From NCBI GenBank assembly GCA_037039925.1, contig JAXRKP010000963.1, forward strand, positions 82,501 to 146,500: 64,000 nucleotides of DNA, written 5' to 3'. This DNA comes from Doris montereyensis (Eukaryota; Mollusca; Gastropoda; Nudibranchia; Dorididae). The notes under the pieces are model-generated. The model was given only the letters and a program-made list of their open reading frames with translations. It ran no database searches and had not been told where the DNA came from. A program made the translations under genes and the position numbers. This document shows, piece by piece, positions 47,901-60,085 of this stretch (within the stretch, counting starts at the first letter, position 1; the number at the start of each line of letters is the position of its first letter).

Positions 47901-50900
47901 AAGCTATCAAGGAAATCAAAAGCTGTTCTAGGGGGCAATGAAGAGCATGAGAAAGACCAAAGCATGCCCAATACGACAAATTAAGAATGCCAAAGGAGAA
48001 ATAATGACAGAAGACAGCGAAATCATGGAAACAGGGAGAAAGTATTTTCAACAATTACATAATTCCTCCAGAACGTATCAAACAAGGAGTACAGATCAAT
48101 TAGTAAGACTAGTAAGAGTAACAAATAATCCAGAGGAGACAGCTGAAGATGTAGATATATCAATGGAAGAAATCCAAACAACTATAAGAAAAGTGAAATT
48201 AGGAAAAAGCCCCAGGAGCAGATCAAGTTTATCCAGAAATGGTTTAAAAACCAACAAGCATGTAAGTTCAAACATGTGCCAGATGACTTGAAAAAGGGAA
48301 CGGTAGTACCAATACATAAAAAGGATCAACTATGGAATACTCAAACTATAGAGGGATATCACTTCTTAGGAAAAGTATATGTCAGGGTACTGGAAATGAG
48401 ACTAAGGACAAGAGTAGAGGATCAGATTGAAGAACATCAGAGTGGATTTAGACCAGGAAGAAGTGTACAAGACCATATATTTACAATTAGACACATAATA
48501 GAAAAATTCCTTGAGAAACATTGACTTGCACCTGTGTTTTATAGACTTAAAAAAGGTATTTGATACTGTGAGGAGGGACGAACTATGGCATTCCTTAAAA
48601 GAACAAAATGTAGAGCAAAATTTGATAAAAGCCATTAAAAGTTTTTACAATAAACCAACATGTACAGTGAGAGCAGCTGGAAACATATCTGGAGAATTTG
48701 ATATAGATATAGGAGTTAGACAGGGTTGTATTCTTAGTCCTCTTTTGTTTATCACATTTATGAGATATCTTTTCTCTTTTTTTCCTTTCTTTCTTTTTAA
48801 CTATTCAAGTCTACCTTTTTCTCTCTAGGCAAGCACCATACAAGATGCTCTACCATTTCTAACGCCTGAAGGCCCCAGGAGGGTTAAATATCCAGTTTCG
48901 ATGGAAGCGATTCACTTTGTATGTATTTTTCTTGTTATAGAATTTCTGGCTTCTATTTTATTGTTCGTTTTTGTATAAATACTGCTGATTATATTGTAAA
49001 GTGAAATGATATGTAGTTACCATGATTTTAAAACAACTTATGACAGCTTCAGGGGCCATTGTGAAGTAATGTCATTTGACACCTCTTCTTTCGCTAGTAG
49101 ATGCATACTTTACATTTCTATCATACTTTTTATCTTCATCTGAAATTACCACTCATGGTAGACAGTGTCATGTTAAACAATCCTTTTTTTTTTGCTTTTT
49201 GGGATTTTTTGATTTTTTGTTTATCAGGGATACATTTAAACAAAGTTCTTTTTGGATATGCTTTTATTTCAACTACTGTCAAAGAAAAAGTTTGCTTTTT
49301 GACTGTTTTTTCAGTACAAAGGATTCATCTTGTACAGGCACACTCTAATGAAAGACTATATGACACCCATGGTTTTGCATTCCATAGGGATAAGAGATAG
49401 AGCCATCGTCATGGTCAATGGTGTAAGTAGGATTCTATCTTTTTTTACACAGACTGAGAGTTATTTAAGAGCTTTTGGTTTTTTTTCACAAATTGAATAA
49501 AACCTATATATGATATGCCTACCCACAGAAGAAACACTTCATCATTCTTCCATGAAGTGACAAGAAAATATATAAGAAGAATTCCTAAGCTATGCAAATA
49601 CAATGAAATTTTGTGTTCTTGTCTGTGTCTTGACCTCTAATTGTTGGCTGTGTATGGCACATACTTTATTTGAGCTAAATTGTTGGCTGTGTATGTTGCA
49701 TACTCTATTAGAGTAAAATTGTTTGCCATGTATGTTACATACTCTATTAGAGCTAAATTGTTGGCCATTTGTGTTGCATACTCTATTGGAGCTAAATTGT
49801 CGGTCATGTATGTTACATACTCTATTAGTCCTAAATTGATGGCCATTTATGTTGCATACTCTATTAGAGCTAAATTGTTGGCCATTTGTGTTGCATACTC
49901 TATTAGAGTTAAATTGTTGGTCTGGTATGTTACATACTCTATAAGAGCTAAATTGTTGGCCATTTATGTTGCATACTCTATTAGAGCTAAATTGTTGGCA
50001 TATTTGTGTTGTATACTCTATTAGAGCTAAATTGTTGGCCATGTATGTTACATACTCTATTAGTCCTAAATTGATTCTATTGGAGCTAAATTGTTGGCCA
50101 TTTGTGTTGCATACTCTATTAGAGCTAAATTGTTGGCCATTTCTGTTGCATACTTTATTAGAGCTAAATTGTTGGCCATTTGTGTTGTATACTCTATTAG
50201 AGCTTAATTGTTGGTCATGTATGTTACATACTCTATTAGAGCTAAATTGTTGGCCATTGATGTTGCGTACTCTATTAGAGCTAAATTGTTGGCCATTTAT
50301 GTTGCATACTTTATTAGAGCTAAATTGTTGGCCATTTGTGTTGTATACTCTATTAGAGCTAAATTGTTGGTCATGTATGTTGCATACTCTATTAGAGCTA
50401 AATTGTTGGCCATTTATGTTGCCTACTCTATTAGAGCTAAATTGTTGGCCATTTATGTTGCATACTCTATTAGAGCTAATAAATACTGAAAACCAGGCAA
50501 AGAATCTGTTAGAAATTGATCTTTTGTTTTAGATTGATCTTAGCGATGTATATTTTTTTCTTGTTATAGCCTTCAATCACAAAATAAAGCCAGCTCTTTA
50601 TAACTATTTTACTTTTTCTTTTATAGGATCATTGAGAATTGCAGGAATAAGGACATTGTTTCTTTGAGATATTTTCTGTCCCTGGTACTTAAGCATAAAT
50701 AAAAATTTACAAACAAAGTTGTATGGATTGCTGAATGTTTTGAGACCTGTTCAGTGTTAAGATGGATTTAGATTTATGGCTTTTTCATTAGAAACAAACA
50801 TGCACGTTTTTAGTACACTTTCTAAAATGCAATAGGTTACATACCTGTCAACTTATTCACAAAATTTACATTTTCAACGGATTCTCTGATGTCTGTTAAC

Positions 50901-53900
50901 ACAAAGTTTTGGAGAAGAAGAAAAAAGGAACAATTTTGCTTAAAATTTTACTTGATGTCAGTAAAACTTTGCAGATTAAATGTCAAACAATTCAAATGTA
51001 AGAAATGTGCCTTTACCTTGACATGTTATAGGATATAGTAATCATGTAGTAAATTAGATTTTGATTGGAACTATAATCACACAGAAATAGTACTAGCACA
51101 GTATTTGGCTAGAACTGAATGCATGTATTAGTAATGCAATAACAATCCAGGTACACTGAAACCTCGTTATACCGCCAGCTTTTCACCCTTGTACAGATGT
51201 GACACTATACAAAAAGAATGAAACACCTCATTATGCCGCCATCTGCCAATGAGTTGGCAGGAACATTCCTTAATAACTGTTGTAAAATACAACTTGTTAA
51301 ACCACCACTGTGCATCACCACCCCCTTCCCCAAAGTGATGCAAGCCGGTAAAAGTAGAATTTAGTTTGGCTTGGTACAGATCACAGTGTCAAACATGCAC
51401 TACACACACAAGTATCACTACTATGTGTGTCTTAGTACTCTTACATTTACAGAAATGACACTCGCACTAGTGGCAAAAGGCTTCTTCTTTATTAGAATGA
51501 GAGTACTGAAGGATTGGAGACAATATTTGTCATCCCTTGCTTTGGCCTAGGTCAGCCAAATAAAGAGTAGTATCGGCGTATGCCCAGATCACGTCATCCT
51601 ATGATAATTGCTTGGTGGGGTAGGCGTGGCTATGATTGGGTCCAATTGAGTGGTGAGAATTAGGCTTCGCAGCAGTGTCATAACCTAGGCCAATCCATGT
51701 TGAGTTAGGGATGTTTCTGTCGATTTTTTTTCTAGACTGCATAAGAAACTATTAGTATTAGTCAAATATTGATTATCTCCCTCATTGAAATACTGAAAAA
51801 GAGTGTTTTCGTTATAATGCCATTCCCTATATAACACCAAGTTACCACTATCGCTACAGTTGGCGGTATAACGAGGTTTTGAGTGTAATGCTTCTGTATA
51901 CCATTAATTAAACTGAAAACCATGATTTTGTATTCCTTTCAATCCTATCTACTGTAAAACGAAAGGCTGACAGACATGAGATAAATGACACTAGCAGCAG
52001 GATTTCACACTTTCTGTGTAGCAAGAATCTTGTACGCTATCTGAATGTCTTTTAAGAACATTATATCACCCTTTCTTTTCTTTTTTCAAGGAACCCTTTG
52101 GTATTATGGATGCTGAAAACGGCACGCAAATAGAAATAACAGGCCTCACTGGGCAATATCTGGACATTTTAGTAGAGAATCAAGGCAGGGTGTGTTACAC
52201 CGTTGCTCTGAATTTTAACAATAAGGTGAGATATTTGTATCTTTGCAATCGACCCTTTTCTTTGAAGGCAAAGATGTTGAAGTAACAAGATGAAGAGGGG
52301 GGGGGGGGGGGCACATAGAAAACAAATGTGCAAAGATGTACATTTTTTGTTATAGTAGCAGCAATCTCTAAGAGGTTTCCACAATTTGCCCTTCACTAAA
52401 AACATTTTTCAATTTAATATTCTCTCCAACTAGTTTGTGACCAGCTATTTCAGAGATATGACTAAGACCACCATACTAGCATACACAGTTTAGGGCAAGC
52501 GTCCCTTGTGGCTGCGATGCCTTTACCATATCATTTTTTGTGTCTGTATTCATGTGGCCCTTTGTTTTAAATTCGTTTTCTTAATACAGAATGTTTTACT
52601 TTTACTTATATTTTATGGCCATATAGAATTTAGGCTTAGTTTTTTTTTCAAACTCTTACGAAAAAGAAGTCTTATTATTGGTTGGATTTTTTATTTGTCG
52701 ACCCATCCAATACATCAAATGTAAATGCAAACTAGACAGATGTACTTCCTGCCAAGTTTAACACCATAGGTTATAGTTGAATATTTGTGTGTGCAATGTA
52801 CATGTATGTCTAAAACACTCTCTCTGCAGGGTATCATAAGTAATGTCACACTTGGGACAGAAATTCTCACTGATTGGATGCTGTATCCTATACATACTGA
52901 GTACATCAATGATTCCATGATAACTTCTCTTCAAAGATCCAGGTAATTATATGAACACTGTGCCTTTCTTTTCGTTTTACAGCTTGTCTTTTAACAATTT
53001 AAAAGCTTGTTTTACTTTTCTTGAGGTCATTTGTTTTTTAGTTGGTTTTGGGTTTTTGTTTTCAACAACACAAGGATTCTTTGTTAATATTGTCTTGTTG
53101 TGTAAGGATTTATTTCTGTTCAGGTGAAGGGATGGGAGTCATTTTTTTGTTATTTACCCAATGTTTATGAAATACACATAAAAATTCTCAGGTCTTCACT
53201 ACACTTTCGTCATCCACTGAAGTCTGCTAAGGGATCACTAATGACGCCATCTTTATATGCTGGCACAATTTTACAATCAGAGGCTCACGGTATTCAAGAT
53301 ACATTTCTGGATCCTCGCCTTTTAAAAAAGTAAGGATATTATTACAACTTTTTAAATGATAGATAAAAGAAATCTTCATGTTCTCTCTTTTTGTTCTCAT
53401 TATACACATTTATGCTACATGTGATTTCTTAAAATCATTGTATATCATTCATCATCAGTATATCATCAGGGAAGCTGTCTAAATACGTAAGTTTGTATGA
53501 CAAAATTTCTCGAAAGGCAAAAATATGTATTAAATCATCGAATATGGCTGTAAACACTATGTTACGCTTTTGGAATACAATTTAATAACTATTTTAGTCA
53601 TTAGAATGTAGCCAAGGGGAAAAAATTGGTTGTGCTAAAGGGACTAAGGGACATATACAGCTAGAGTTGAACCTTTTGAAAGATCTTAACAATTAAGTCC
53701 GCTGCTCCTTGACTTACTGGTTAGAATTTCAAGGCGGGAAGGAAAAGCATAAATCTTTGTTTGGATAACGTGCGTAAGATGAGCTTTTCTATTGGTTCAA
53801 GTCTTGTGACATTTATGAAGACACGAAAAAAGCAAACATTTGATCATTTAAAGGACAAATCTCATATCCCACATATTGTGGACTTGCGCGTTTCAACACT

Positions 53901-54861
53901 TACACTGACAATATGTATTTTTTCATTATTTTTTTTTTAGCTTGCCTTTGTAAAATGGTCTATCTAAACTATTTGCCTTTATCTCTGGTGTATGTTCGAT
54001 CATTTATCCTTGTGTCTTTATCTCTGGTGTATGTTTGATCTTTTATTCTATTTGTCTTTATCTCTGATGTATATTTTGATCTTTTATTCTCATGTCTTTA
54101 TCTCTGATGTATGTTTGATCTTTTATTCTCATGTTTTTATCTCTGGTGTATGTTTGATCTTTTTATTCTCATGTTTTATCTCTGGTGTATGTTTGATCAT
54201 TTATCCTTGTATCTTTATTTCTGGTGTATGTTTGATCTTTTATCCTTGTGTCTTTATCTCTGATGTATGTTTGATCTTTTATTCTCATGTTTTTATCTCT
54301 GGTGTATGTTTGATCTTTTATCCTTGTATCTTTATCTCTGGTGTATGTTTGATCATTTATTCTTGTGTCTTTATCTCTGGTGTATGTTTGATCTTTTATT
54401 CTCATGTTTTTATCTCTGGTGTATGTTTGATCATTTATCCTTGTTCTTTATCTCTGGTGTATGTTTGATCTTTTATTCTCATGTCTTTATCTCATGTTTT
54501 TATCTAGTGTATGTTTGATCTTTTATCCTCATCTGCACAGATATATTAATAGTTTCCTCCTCAATTTTCTATTTCGCAGGGTCAGGCCTTTATAAACAAT
54601 TTTAACGTTGGGCGTTACTGGCCACTAAGAGGCCCACAAGTCAGTCTTTATGTCCCCAAACCAGTGTTTTTGCCATACCCTGCTAGGAATCACCTGTATC
54701 TCTTTGAGTTGGAGTACGCTCCTTGCTTTGAATACACCTCATCCGGAGATTGCCAAGTTACCTTAACAGATAAACCCTACCTAGATGGACCCAATCGCCC
54801 AGACTCAATAGAGAAATATCTACCGGAGAATGATAATCCAAATTGGCATCTTGTTCATTGA
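35854..54861 (+). CDS. GLB1: lysosomal beta-galactosidase-like, GH35 (copy A), 17 exons, complete
   Basis: Family enzymes remove terminal beta-galactose from glycoconjugates in lysosomes. About 673 codons, close to human GLB1 (677). Order: signal peptide (exon 1), GH35 TIM barrel (exons 2-11), then two beta-domains. The GH35 signature [13 protein letters not shown] crosses the exon 5/6 junction and carries the acid/base Glu; the nucleophile Glu is in [14 protein letters not shown] (exon 8). [25 protein letters not shown] and the C-terminal [13 protein letters not shown] are also family motifs. Odd points: the usual GPYICAEW reads GPYIDALW and the usual SYDYDAP reads SYDFDSP, which changes two residues that contact galactose in the human enzyme. 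Frame breaks occur at exons 1, 3 and 16. It could equally be a GLB1L-type paralogue. Confidence 0.93.
36445..36614 (+). CDS. GLB1: copy A exon 2
   Basis: [56 protein letters not shown]. Start of the GH35 barrel. 170 nt, the same length as copy B exon 2 after repair. Confidence 0.95.
37122..37272 (+). CDS. GLB1: copy A exon 3 (substituted sugar-binding motif)
   Basis: [20 protein letters not shown], then [14 protein letters not shown]. The family motif here is RPGPYICAEW. A G appears lost at the donor (TTTGTACGT for expected TTTGGTACGT), since exon 4 needs phase 1. Confidence 0.92.
37934..37996 (+). CDS. GLB1: copy A exon 4
   Basis: [20 protein letters not shown], classic GH35 GGLPAWL segment. 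Donor GTGAGT, ends phase 1. Confidence 0.94.
38318..38412 (+). CDS. GLB1: copy A exon 5
   Basis: [32 protein letters not shown]. First half of the GH35 signature; phase 0 at the end. Confidence 0.95.
39408..39591 (+). CDS. GLB1: copy A exon 6 (acid/base Glu)
   Basis: [51 protein letters not shown]. Second Glu of ENEYG is the family acid/base. Confidence 0.96.
40592..40647 (+). CDS. GLB1: copy A exon 7
   Basis: [19 protein letters not shown]; leads directly into VNSEFY of exon 8. Phase 0 at the end. Confidence 0.92.
41180..41307 (+). CDS. GLB1: copy A exon 8 (nucleophile Glu)
   Basis: [40 protein letters not shown]. Glu of NSEFY is the family nucleophile. Ends phase 2. Confidence 0.96.
42357..42397 (+). 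CDS. GLB1: copy A exon 9
   Basis: Small exon coding [13 protein letters not shown], the GH35 MFxGGTNF motif. Ends phase 1; donor GTAAGT. Confidence 0.94.
43727..43842 (+). CDS. GLB1: copy A exon 10
   Basis: [39 protein letters not shown]. The usual motif is TSYDYDAPLSEAG; the second Tyr is Phe here. Confidence 0.95.
44284..44358 (+). CDS. GLB1: copy A exon 11
   Basis: [25 protein letters not shown]. 25 codons, phase 0. Followed by a 4.5-kb intron holding a LINE. Confidence 0.92.
44574..48770 (+). mobile_element. RTE-like LINE, 3'-truncated copy in copy A intron 11, with an inserted element
   Basis: 5' leader with repeats of CCAAAGGCTAAGGGAGT (about 44618, 44662, 44731), then an inserted element 44911-46716, then endonuclease ([14 protein letters not shown]), [22 protein letters not shown] pieces [40 protein letters not shown] and [13 protein letters not shown], where it stops. 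Frameshifts inactivate it. Near-identical protein to the minus copy at 31979-33970. Confidence 0.88.
44911..46716. mobile_element. 1.8-kb non-autonomous TIR element nested in the LINE leader
   Basis: Ends CAGGATGTCCAGCA and TGCTGGACACCCTG (14-bp inverted repeats, one mismatch), flanked by TGGAA at 44906-44910 and 46717-46721. The empty site is visible in the sister LINE on the minus strand. No transposase found; a run of about 17 G at 46149. Superfamily undetermined. Confidence 0.82.
48829..48918 (+). CDS. GLB1: copy A exon 12
   Basis: [30 protein letters not shown]. Start of the first beta-domain; 30 codons, phase 0. Confidence 0.92.
49315..49422 (+). CDS. GLB1: copy A exon 13
   Basis: [31 protein letters not shown]. 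Matches the GLB1 YGFVLYRT...RAYV.VDG segment. Phase 0. Confidence 0.94.
49633..50483. repeat. 39-bp minisatellite, about 22 copies
   Basis: Unit contains AGCTAAATTGTTGGCCATTT and TGTTGCATACTCTATTAG. In copy A intron 13. As 39 is a multiple of three, long open frames run through it on both strands; they are not genes. Confidence 0.96.
51154..51885. mobile_element. MITE, family 1 (Tc1/pogo-like), full copy
   Basis: Begins CACTGAAACCTCGTTATACC, ends with the inverse of CACTCAAAACCTCGTTATAC; TA on both sides (51152-51153 and 51886-51887). No transposase. In copy A intron 13. Confidence 0.85.
52091..52225 (+). CDS. GLB1: copy A exon 14
   Basis: [52 protein letters not shown] is a GH35 beta-domain motif. 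Phase 0. Confidence 0.95.
52830..52942 (+). CDS. GLB1: copy A exon 15
   Basis: [37 protein letters not shown]. Ends phase 2. Confidence 0.94.
53192..53329 (+). CDS. GLB1: copy A exon 16 (one-base gap near its end)
   Basis: [34 protein letters not shown]. One base is missing at the AAAAAAG/GTAAGG border: exon 17 needs phase 0 but the sequence gives phase 2. Confidence 0.9.
53985..54535. repeat. 39-bp minisatellite, about 14 copies
   Basis: Unit contains TCTCTGGTGTATGTTTGATC and TTTTATTCTCATGTTTTTA. In copy A intron 16, ending 44 bp before exon 17. Its Cys/Phe-rich open frames look like membrane proteins but are repeat artefacts. Confidence 0.95.
54580..54861 (+). CDS. GLB1: copy A exon 17 (stop)
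   Basis: [60 protein letters not shown], ending NPNWHLVH and TGA. Matches the conserved GLB1 C-terminal domain. Confidence 0.96.
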   Translation, partial: GQAFINNFNVGRYWPLRGPQVSLYVPKPVFLPYPARNHLYLFELEYAPCFEYTSSGDCQVTLTDKPYLDGPNRPDSIEKYLPENDNPNWHLVH

Positions 54862-54918
54862 CTAGAATAATTTTGAACAAATTCTATATGTATGGTTTAA
54901 TGTACTTATCGAGAAAAG

Positions 54919-54980
54919 AATAAATCTTTACTATTTTTGACTTATCATGAAAATAATAAATCTTTAATATTTTGAATAAA
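54919..54980 (+). terminator. poly(A) signals of copy A
   Basis: AATAAA at 54919-54924, 54955-54960 and 54975-54980, 58 to 119 bp after the stop codon. Clustered hexamers of this kind mark the 3' end of the transcript; the cleavage site cannot be placed. Confidence 0.6.
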
Positions 54981-55379
54981 CACTTCTATATTTTAAGAAA
55001 TATGTGAATGAAAGGGACTGATCTGAACCCTTATTTAATTGAAGGAGATGAACATCTCAAGTTTTGGACTTTTGTTACGGCCAAAAGACGTGTTCGATAC
55101 AGATAAAGTTAACTATATGTAATATTATTGACATCGGAGACAGACAAATACACAGATCATTACAATTTTTGATATTATGCTTGTAACATGTCAATTTTAT
55201 GTTTTGCATGCTTGTAAGTGATTGGCACGGACTACTGGCAGGTCCTTCTTCTTTCCCTTCACACTTTCCTTTCACATGTCTTTCATCTTGTTGTTTTCAG
55301 CATGAGACCATGTGATGGACAGGGATTAATTGCAATATTGCTTGCAAATATTATTATTGTTTTACCTTTAATAAAGTTG

Positions 55380-56690
55380 CTCAATTATTCTCATCATTCT
55401 GTTGCTATATCACAAATTACTAGCCACCTCAAAGAGAATGATATGTTTTAAAAAGTATCAATCTGCTTACAGAATCAAGCACAGTACTGAAACAGCCCTC
55501 CTGAAAGTTGAAACTAATTTGCTTAATGAATGTGATTCCGGTTTAGTTGCTGTTCTTGTGCTTTTGGATATGTTGACAGCTTTTTGATAAAATTGATCAT
55601 GAAATTTTGATAACACGATTACGTGATTCATTTAGAATAACTGGTACAGTTCTTATGTAGTTTCAGTCCTACTTATCAAACAGACACCAATATATTGAAA
55701 TTAACGGAAAAAAATCATTTCCAGTGCAACTTAAATGTAGTGTGCCTCAGGGGTCTGTTCTTGGCCCTATTTTACTTTCTCTATACATCCAATCTCTAGG
55801 TAAAATAATCTCTAAACATGGTTTTAATTATCACATATATGTTGACCACACGCAATTGTATAAATCATCACATTGTGAAAACATACGCTCTATTCTTACT
55901 GATTTAGAAATACATATATGACTCGGAAATTTCTGCCTGGATGTCAGTTAAAGTTAAATGAAGATAAAACTGAAATAATTGTCTTTGGCACTAGATCTAA
56001 AATAAAGAACTTGACCCTTCCCACTATCACGATATGTGGCATGAACATTCCAGTAAAGACAAGAGCTAAAAACCTTGGTGTCATATTTGACTCAGTTCTT
56101 TCAATGGACAATCATATTTCCCACCTTAAAAAATCCTTTTTTTTAAATTACGCAAACTTGCTCATATTAGGCCCCTTGTCATAGAAAGTGTGGCAAATAA
56201 GTTAACATGTTAATTTGTCACATCTAGACTTGATTATTCTAACTCACGTTTGGCTGGGATGGCAGAAAATTGAATAAATAAATTACATCAAGTCCAAAAT
56301 AGTGCAGCACGTTTAGTTAAAAAGAAAAGAAAAACTGATCACATCAACACTGAAAGAATTACACTGGCTGCCAGTGAAATATGGTATCAGTTATAAGATT
56401 GCGACATTGATAGATGATCTATCAATGTCTTCATGATCCATAATTTCCTGTTTACCTTGGAGAATTCATTTTTTATAGAGTGTCAGCTAGACAACTCCGA
56501 TCCAGTAGCTCTGTGGCATCCCTTCTTGAACCAAAAACAAGACGGAAATCATACGGGGACATAGCATTTTCATACTATGGTCCAATGCTGTGGAATGGTC
56601 TGCCTGACAGTCTTAAAGGAATGAACTCTTTTGAACTCACTCAAGTCTTCCTGAAAACTTATCTTTTTAATGAATGTATTAAATAATGCT
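55380..56690 (+). mobile_element. CR1/L2-like LINE remnant
   Basis: Broken frames read KYQSAYRIKHSTETALLKVE, VPQGSVLGPILLSLYIQSL, YVDHTQLYKSSH (YADD box mutated), LKLNEDKTEIIVFGTRSKI, and the tail YGDIAFSYYGPMLWNGLPDS. Stops and shifts throughout; intergenic. Confidence 0.85.
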
Positions 56691-57465
56691 TATTGAACAT
56701 TACCTCTTATGATAATTCCTCTTTTAATGATATTTTGAACCTCATAATTTCATTAATCAGTTCAATTTTATGGTCATTTTTTTTGTATCTTTCAATGTTC
56801 AAATGTATTGATTATGCTTCCTTATTGTTTTAAGCATGTAAAGTGTCATGATACAGCTTCGGCTGCCAAGGGGTCCCTGGGGAACTCGCAGTTTTCACAC
56901 GCTTTCGATGATGAAGATGATATGTTGGAGGTCTTTTAGCTTTGTTGTCATTTTTCCACAGTTGCCTTTTCTATCATTTCCTCCTTTTTTGTTTTCAATG
57001 CAAGATATTTATAGTCTTTGGATTGAATTATGAAGTTTCAATAATCACTTTTATGTATATTATACGATGACTAGCTAAACACACTCATTATTGGTTCATG
57101 ATGTTTCACAATCAAGATAGCGTTTGTATTGTTTTTGTTAAAAATGTCTATTGTGATTACTCTTGCCAAAATAATTCTTCTGATAAATCTCTAAGTGAAG
57201 CTAAAAAGACAATGAGAGGTCTATTGTTCACCAGGCTCACCTGGTTACATAGTTTCAGACCTGAAAGATAAGCAAAATTACTTCAGGTCTTGTGTTCTTT
57301 TGAGAGTTAAAACAGTATCTATTACTAAGGCATGCTTTTGAACGTTTTTTAAGTTCTATTAAGATTTTAATGCTTTATTTATATGACATAGTTTAGAAAT
57401 TTCAGAGTAATGATTATAAAATGTAGGACAATCAAGTTGGGAAAAAGTACAGTAATGTTGCTTCA
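56691..57465. other. intergenic, nothing recognised
   Basis: AT-rich sequence after the LINE remnant; I see no conserved frame, terminal repeat or tandem repeat. Confidence 0.6.
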
Positions 57466-57736
57466 AGACCCTTATGGCCCATTGAGCTAGAGCTTATCCC
57501 GATTTCTATAACATGAAGCGGAACAGGTGGTAATCACCATCGGGGCAGGATATTAGATTATGCAGATTTTTACTCCCAAGCCGTTGTTGGTACCCATTGG
57601 CACCTGGGTCGAGTGCGTAAATTGTGTGTTAGGTGTCTTTCCCAAGGAACAAATCATAGACCTGGCATTGCTGGGATTAAAACCCTGGACCTCATGATCC
57701 CAAATTCGGCAACTAACCGCTAGGGCACCAATACCA
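57466..57736 (-). repeat. tRNA-derived SINE, family 1
   Basis: Reverse strand: box A CCCTAGCGGTTAG, box B CAGGGTTTTAATCCC, body with GGTGCCAATGGGTACC and GCTTGGGAGTAAAAA. Confidence 0.82.
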
Positions 57737-59394
57737 CACAAAGTTGGGAAGACATTTATGTATTCGTACAATGGTTTGTTGTTTTTTTTTACGCTTTGAA
57801 CAACAGATTTACATACGTCAATTTTTTTCTTTGTTCTTGATTTCAATGTTTTTTCCAGGTTACAACCAGTTGCTGTGAATAGTAATAATTCCAGCTTTGA
57901 AAGCATTGACCATTATTGCTGTTTTCAATTTCATTTGTGGATCTTTTTTCACACAGCCTTTTTTTAGAAAAGAAATAGATCTATATCTAGAGGAAAATTT
58001 TATATGTAGATTTTTGAATAGCTACATTTTCATGTTTTTTAGATCTGAAATGGGGAAAATGTTTTCTTGTTTTTTACTTATAATTTTATCTCACTGAGTT
58101 TTAATTAACTGAATTGTTTTTAGATCTGTGGTTCTTGTCTTTGACATTTTATACATTTTCCAAAGACTTGTTGTCATTTGGCTTTTTGTATGCCTTCTTT
58201 TCATGATTGCCTGAATGCTCAATTTCTTCATATCTATATTTATTGTCTTTCAATTATATGTATTACTGAAAACTTTTGATGAAAGAAACAAACTTTATTC
58301 TTTTTAATATTTATGTGAATATTATCTCCAAAGTATAGGTGCCATATAGTGTTTCCAGTTCTTGCATAATGTTATTAAATTGATATAAGGGATATTTTTA
58401 ATTCAAGCATGATATGTACTATGGAGAAGGATCATGTTTGTATTTCATTTCTTTACCTTTAAAGAATTTTATTGTTTATACACTGGTAGAAATATTAACT
58501 AGAACTTGATTTTCAATATTTTTAGGTAACTCTCTTGAAAGGCATACACTTGTAACAAGGAAAAGACTGCTGTGAAAGCTGCACATTATTATATTAAAAC
58601 AACAATGCTTCTATTTTAGAGATTTCCACCAACTTACTCTCTAATGTCTCATGTCTTCATGTATTTCTCAAATCAGGCTGCAGATTATTAAATATATACA
58701 AGTAATACATCTTTTTAGTTTGGTGCCATAATAAGTAATAAGAGAAACAAACAAAATACTTTTTAACAGAGGATTGCACATGTCTATTATCTCTCTGTCA
58801 CAATACTCCTGTTACAGATCTGAAAGATGAATAAAAGACATTCTGATTTATACTATATTATGATATTGTGTGTAAGAAGTTGGAGGGTGATGCTGGTAGA
58901 TGCTACCTCTCTCCTTTCCCGCTTTCACTTATCTTCATCTTGCTGTTTCCTCTTAATCCATCCCAAGTTTTCTTGTCACGTACCACATGGTTATTATTCT
59001 TTTAGAGAAGCGCAATCTCCCTTAGTGGTAATGGTAACCTTAATTCAGTTCTAAATTTATTAGTTTTTAAAAACTGCTATTCAGGGTTTTTTCTGATATT
59101 TACATTTTTTTAGAAATGGAACTACTTCATGTAATTAACCTGTAAGATTGTGTTTTCCCAAAATACAAAAAAATATCTTTCTATCTGATTATTGAGTTGT
59201 TTTTCTTTACTGAAGCATTCGTTTATCATATGATACATTTTTTTACATTTTTTTATGGGGAGGGGAGTTTGTGTTTTGTGATGTGTGTTAGTATTTGTTT
59301 ATTCCTGCTAGATTTTAATAAAGTTTTAATGTAAAAACGAAGGCATGTCTTCTATGGCAATTTGAAAGACTACCCAATCAGAAGCCCAAAGACC
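57737..59394. other. AT-rich intergenic DNA, nothing recognised
   Basis: Low-complexity T/A-rich sequence with short chance frames only. Confidence 0.6.
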
Positions 59395-59800
59395 TCGTCC
59401 AAAATTAGAAATGACCTGTAATTTTCTCAATAGAGAAGAAGTAGAGATAGTTAATGGTTATAAATTTAGGTATATATATATACATATAGATGATAGATTG
59501 GAATAGACAAACCATGCAGATGTCACAAATAACGAGGTCAATCAAAGGCTATATGTGTATTTATTTCACAGACGTTACTATCTGAGAGTTGACAATAAAA
59601 TATCAGTTCTTTTTACCAAACAATGATTGAAAATATTCTCAAAGAAAAAAAAAAATGAAAAGAGGCTGAATCATGTTGTTAGGGCAGCAAGTAAGGTGTG
59701 TGGAAGGGATTTTCGAAATATCTCTCTTCTTCATCAAAATTGCTGATACCCTGTACCTTTTTTAAGTCCAAAGTCTATGATCAATCTTTAATTGGTCATC
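59395..59800 (+). mobile_element. LINE ORF2 3' fragment (Rex1-like)
   Basis: Frames read FLNREEVEIVNGYKF, YIDDRLEWTNHADV, QRLYVYLFHRRYYLRVDN, RLNHVVRAASKVCGRDF, the YKYLGxxxDxxLxWxxH...LRxxxVD block downstream of RT. Clade is an inference. Confidence 0.72.
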
Positions 59801-59814
59801 TTTACGTTAAGGCA

Positions 59815-60085
59815 TGTGAGACACCGGTAGTTCAGTCGGAAAAGTGTCTTACCATCACATAGGAGGCCTGAGTTCAATTCCCAGTCCGGGCAATTTTTCT
59901 GGCTCTCCTGTCGACCCAATAGTGAAATGGGTAGCTAGGTCTTTCAGACTTGGCAAAAGTAAAGGCGGCATGGAAAGCAATGGCAAACTACCACATCATG
60001 CCATATGCCAAGATAAATCAGGACTCTACTCCTGATTCTCCTATGCTCAACTCTGGATACTGAGTTTGCTTTGCTTTTCTTTATT
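59815..60085 (+). repeat. tRNA-derived SINE, family 3
   Basis: Box A GGTAGTTCAGTCGGAAAAG, box B TGAGTTCAATTCCC, body CTCTCCTGTCGACCCAATAG, GGCAAACTACCACATCATGC, tail TTTGCTTTGCTTTTC. Confidence 0.87.

Noticed and set aside
49590..50532. Repeat protein with 13-residue [17 protein letters not shown] units
   Set aside because: Produced by the 39-bp minisatellite in copy A intron 13; open on both strands and in several frames.
53992..54518. Cys/Phe/Leu-rich membrane-like protein
   Set aside because: Produced by the second 39-bp minisatellite, within copy A intron 16.
57553..59054. Open frames in the intergenic AT-rich stretch
   Set aside because: Short, low complexity, one overlapping a SINE; no conserved pattern.
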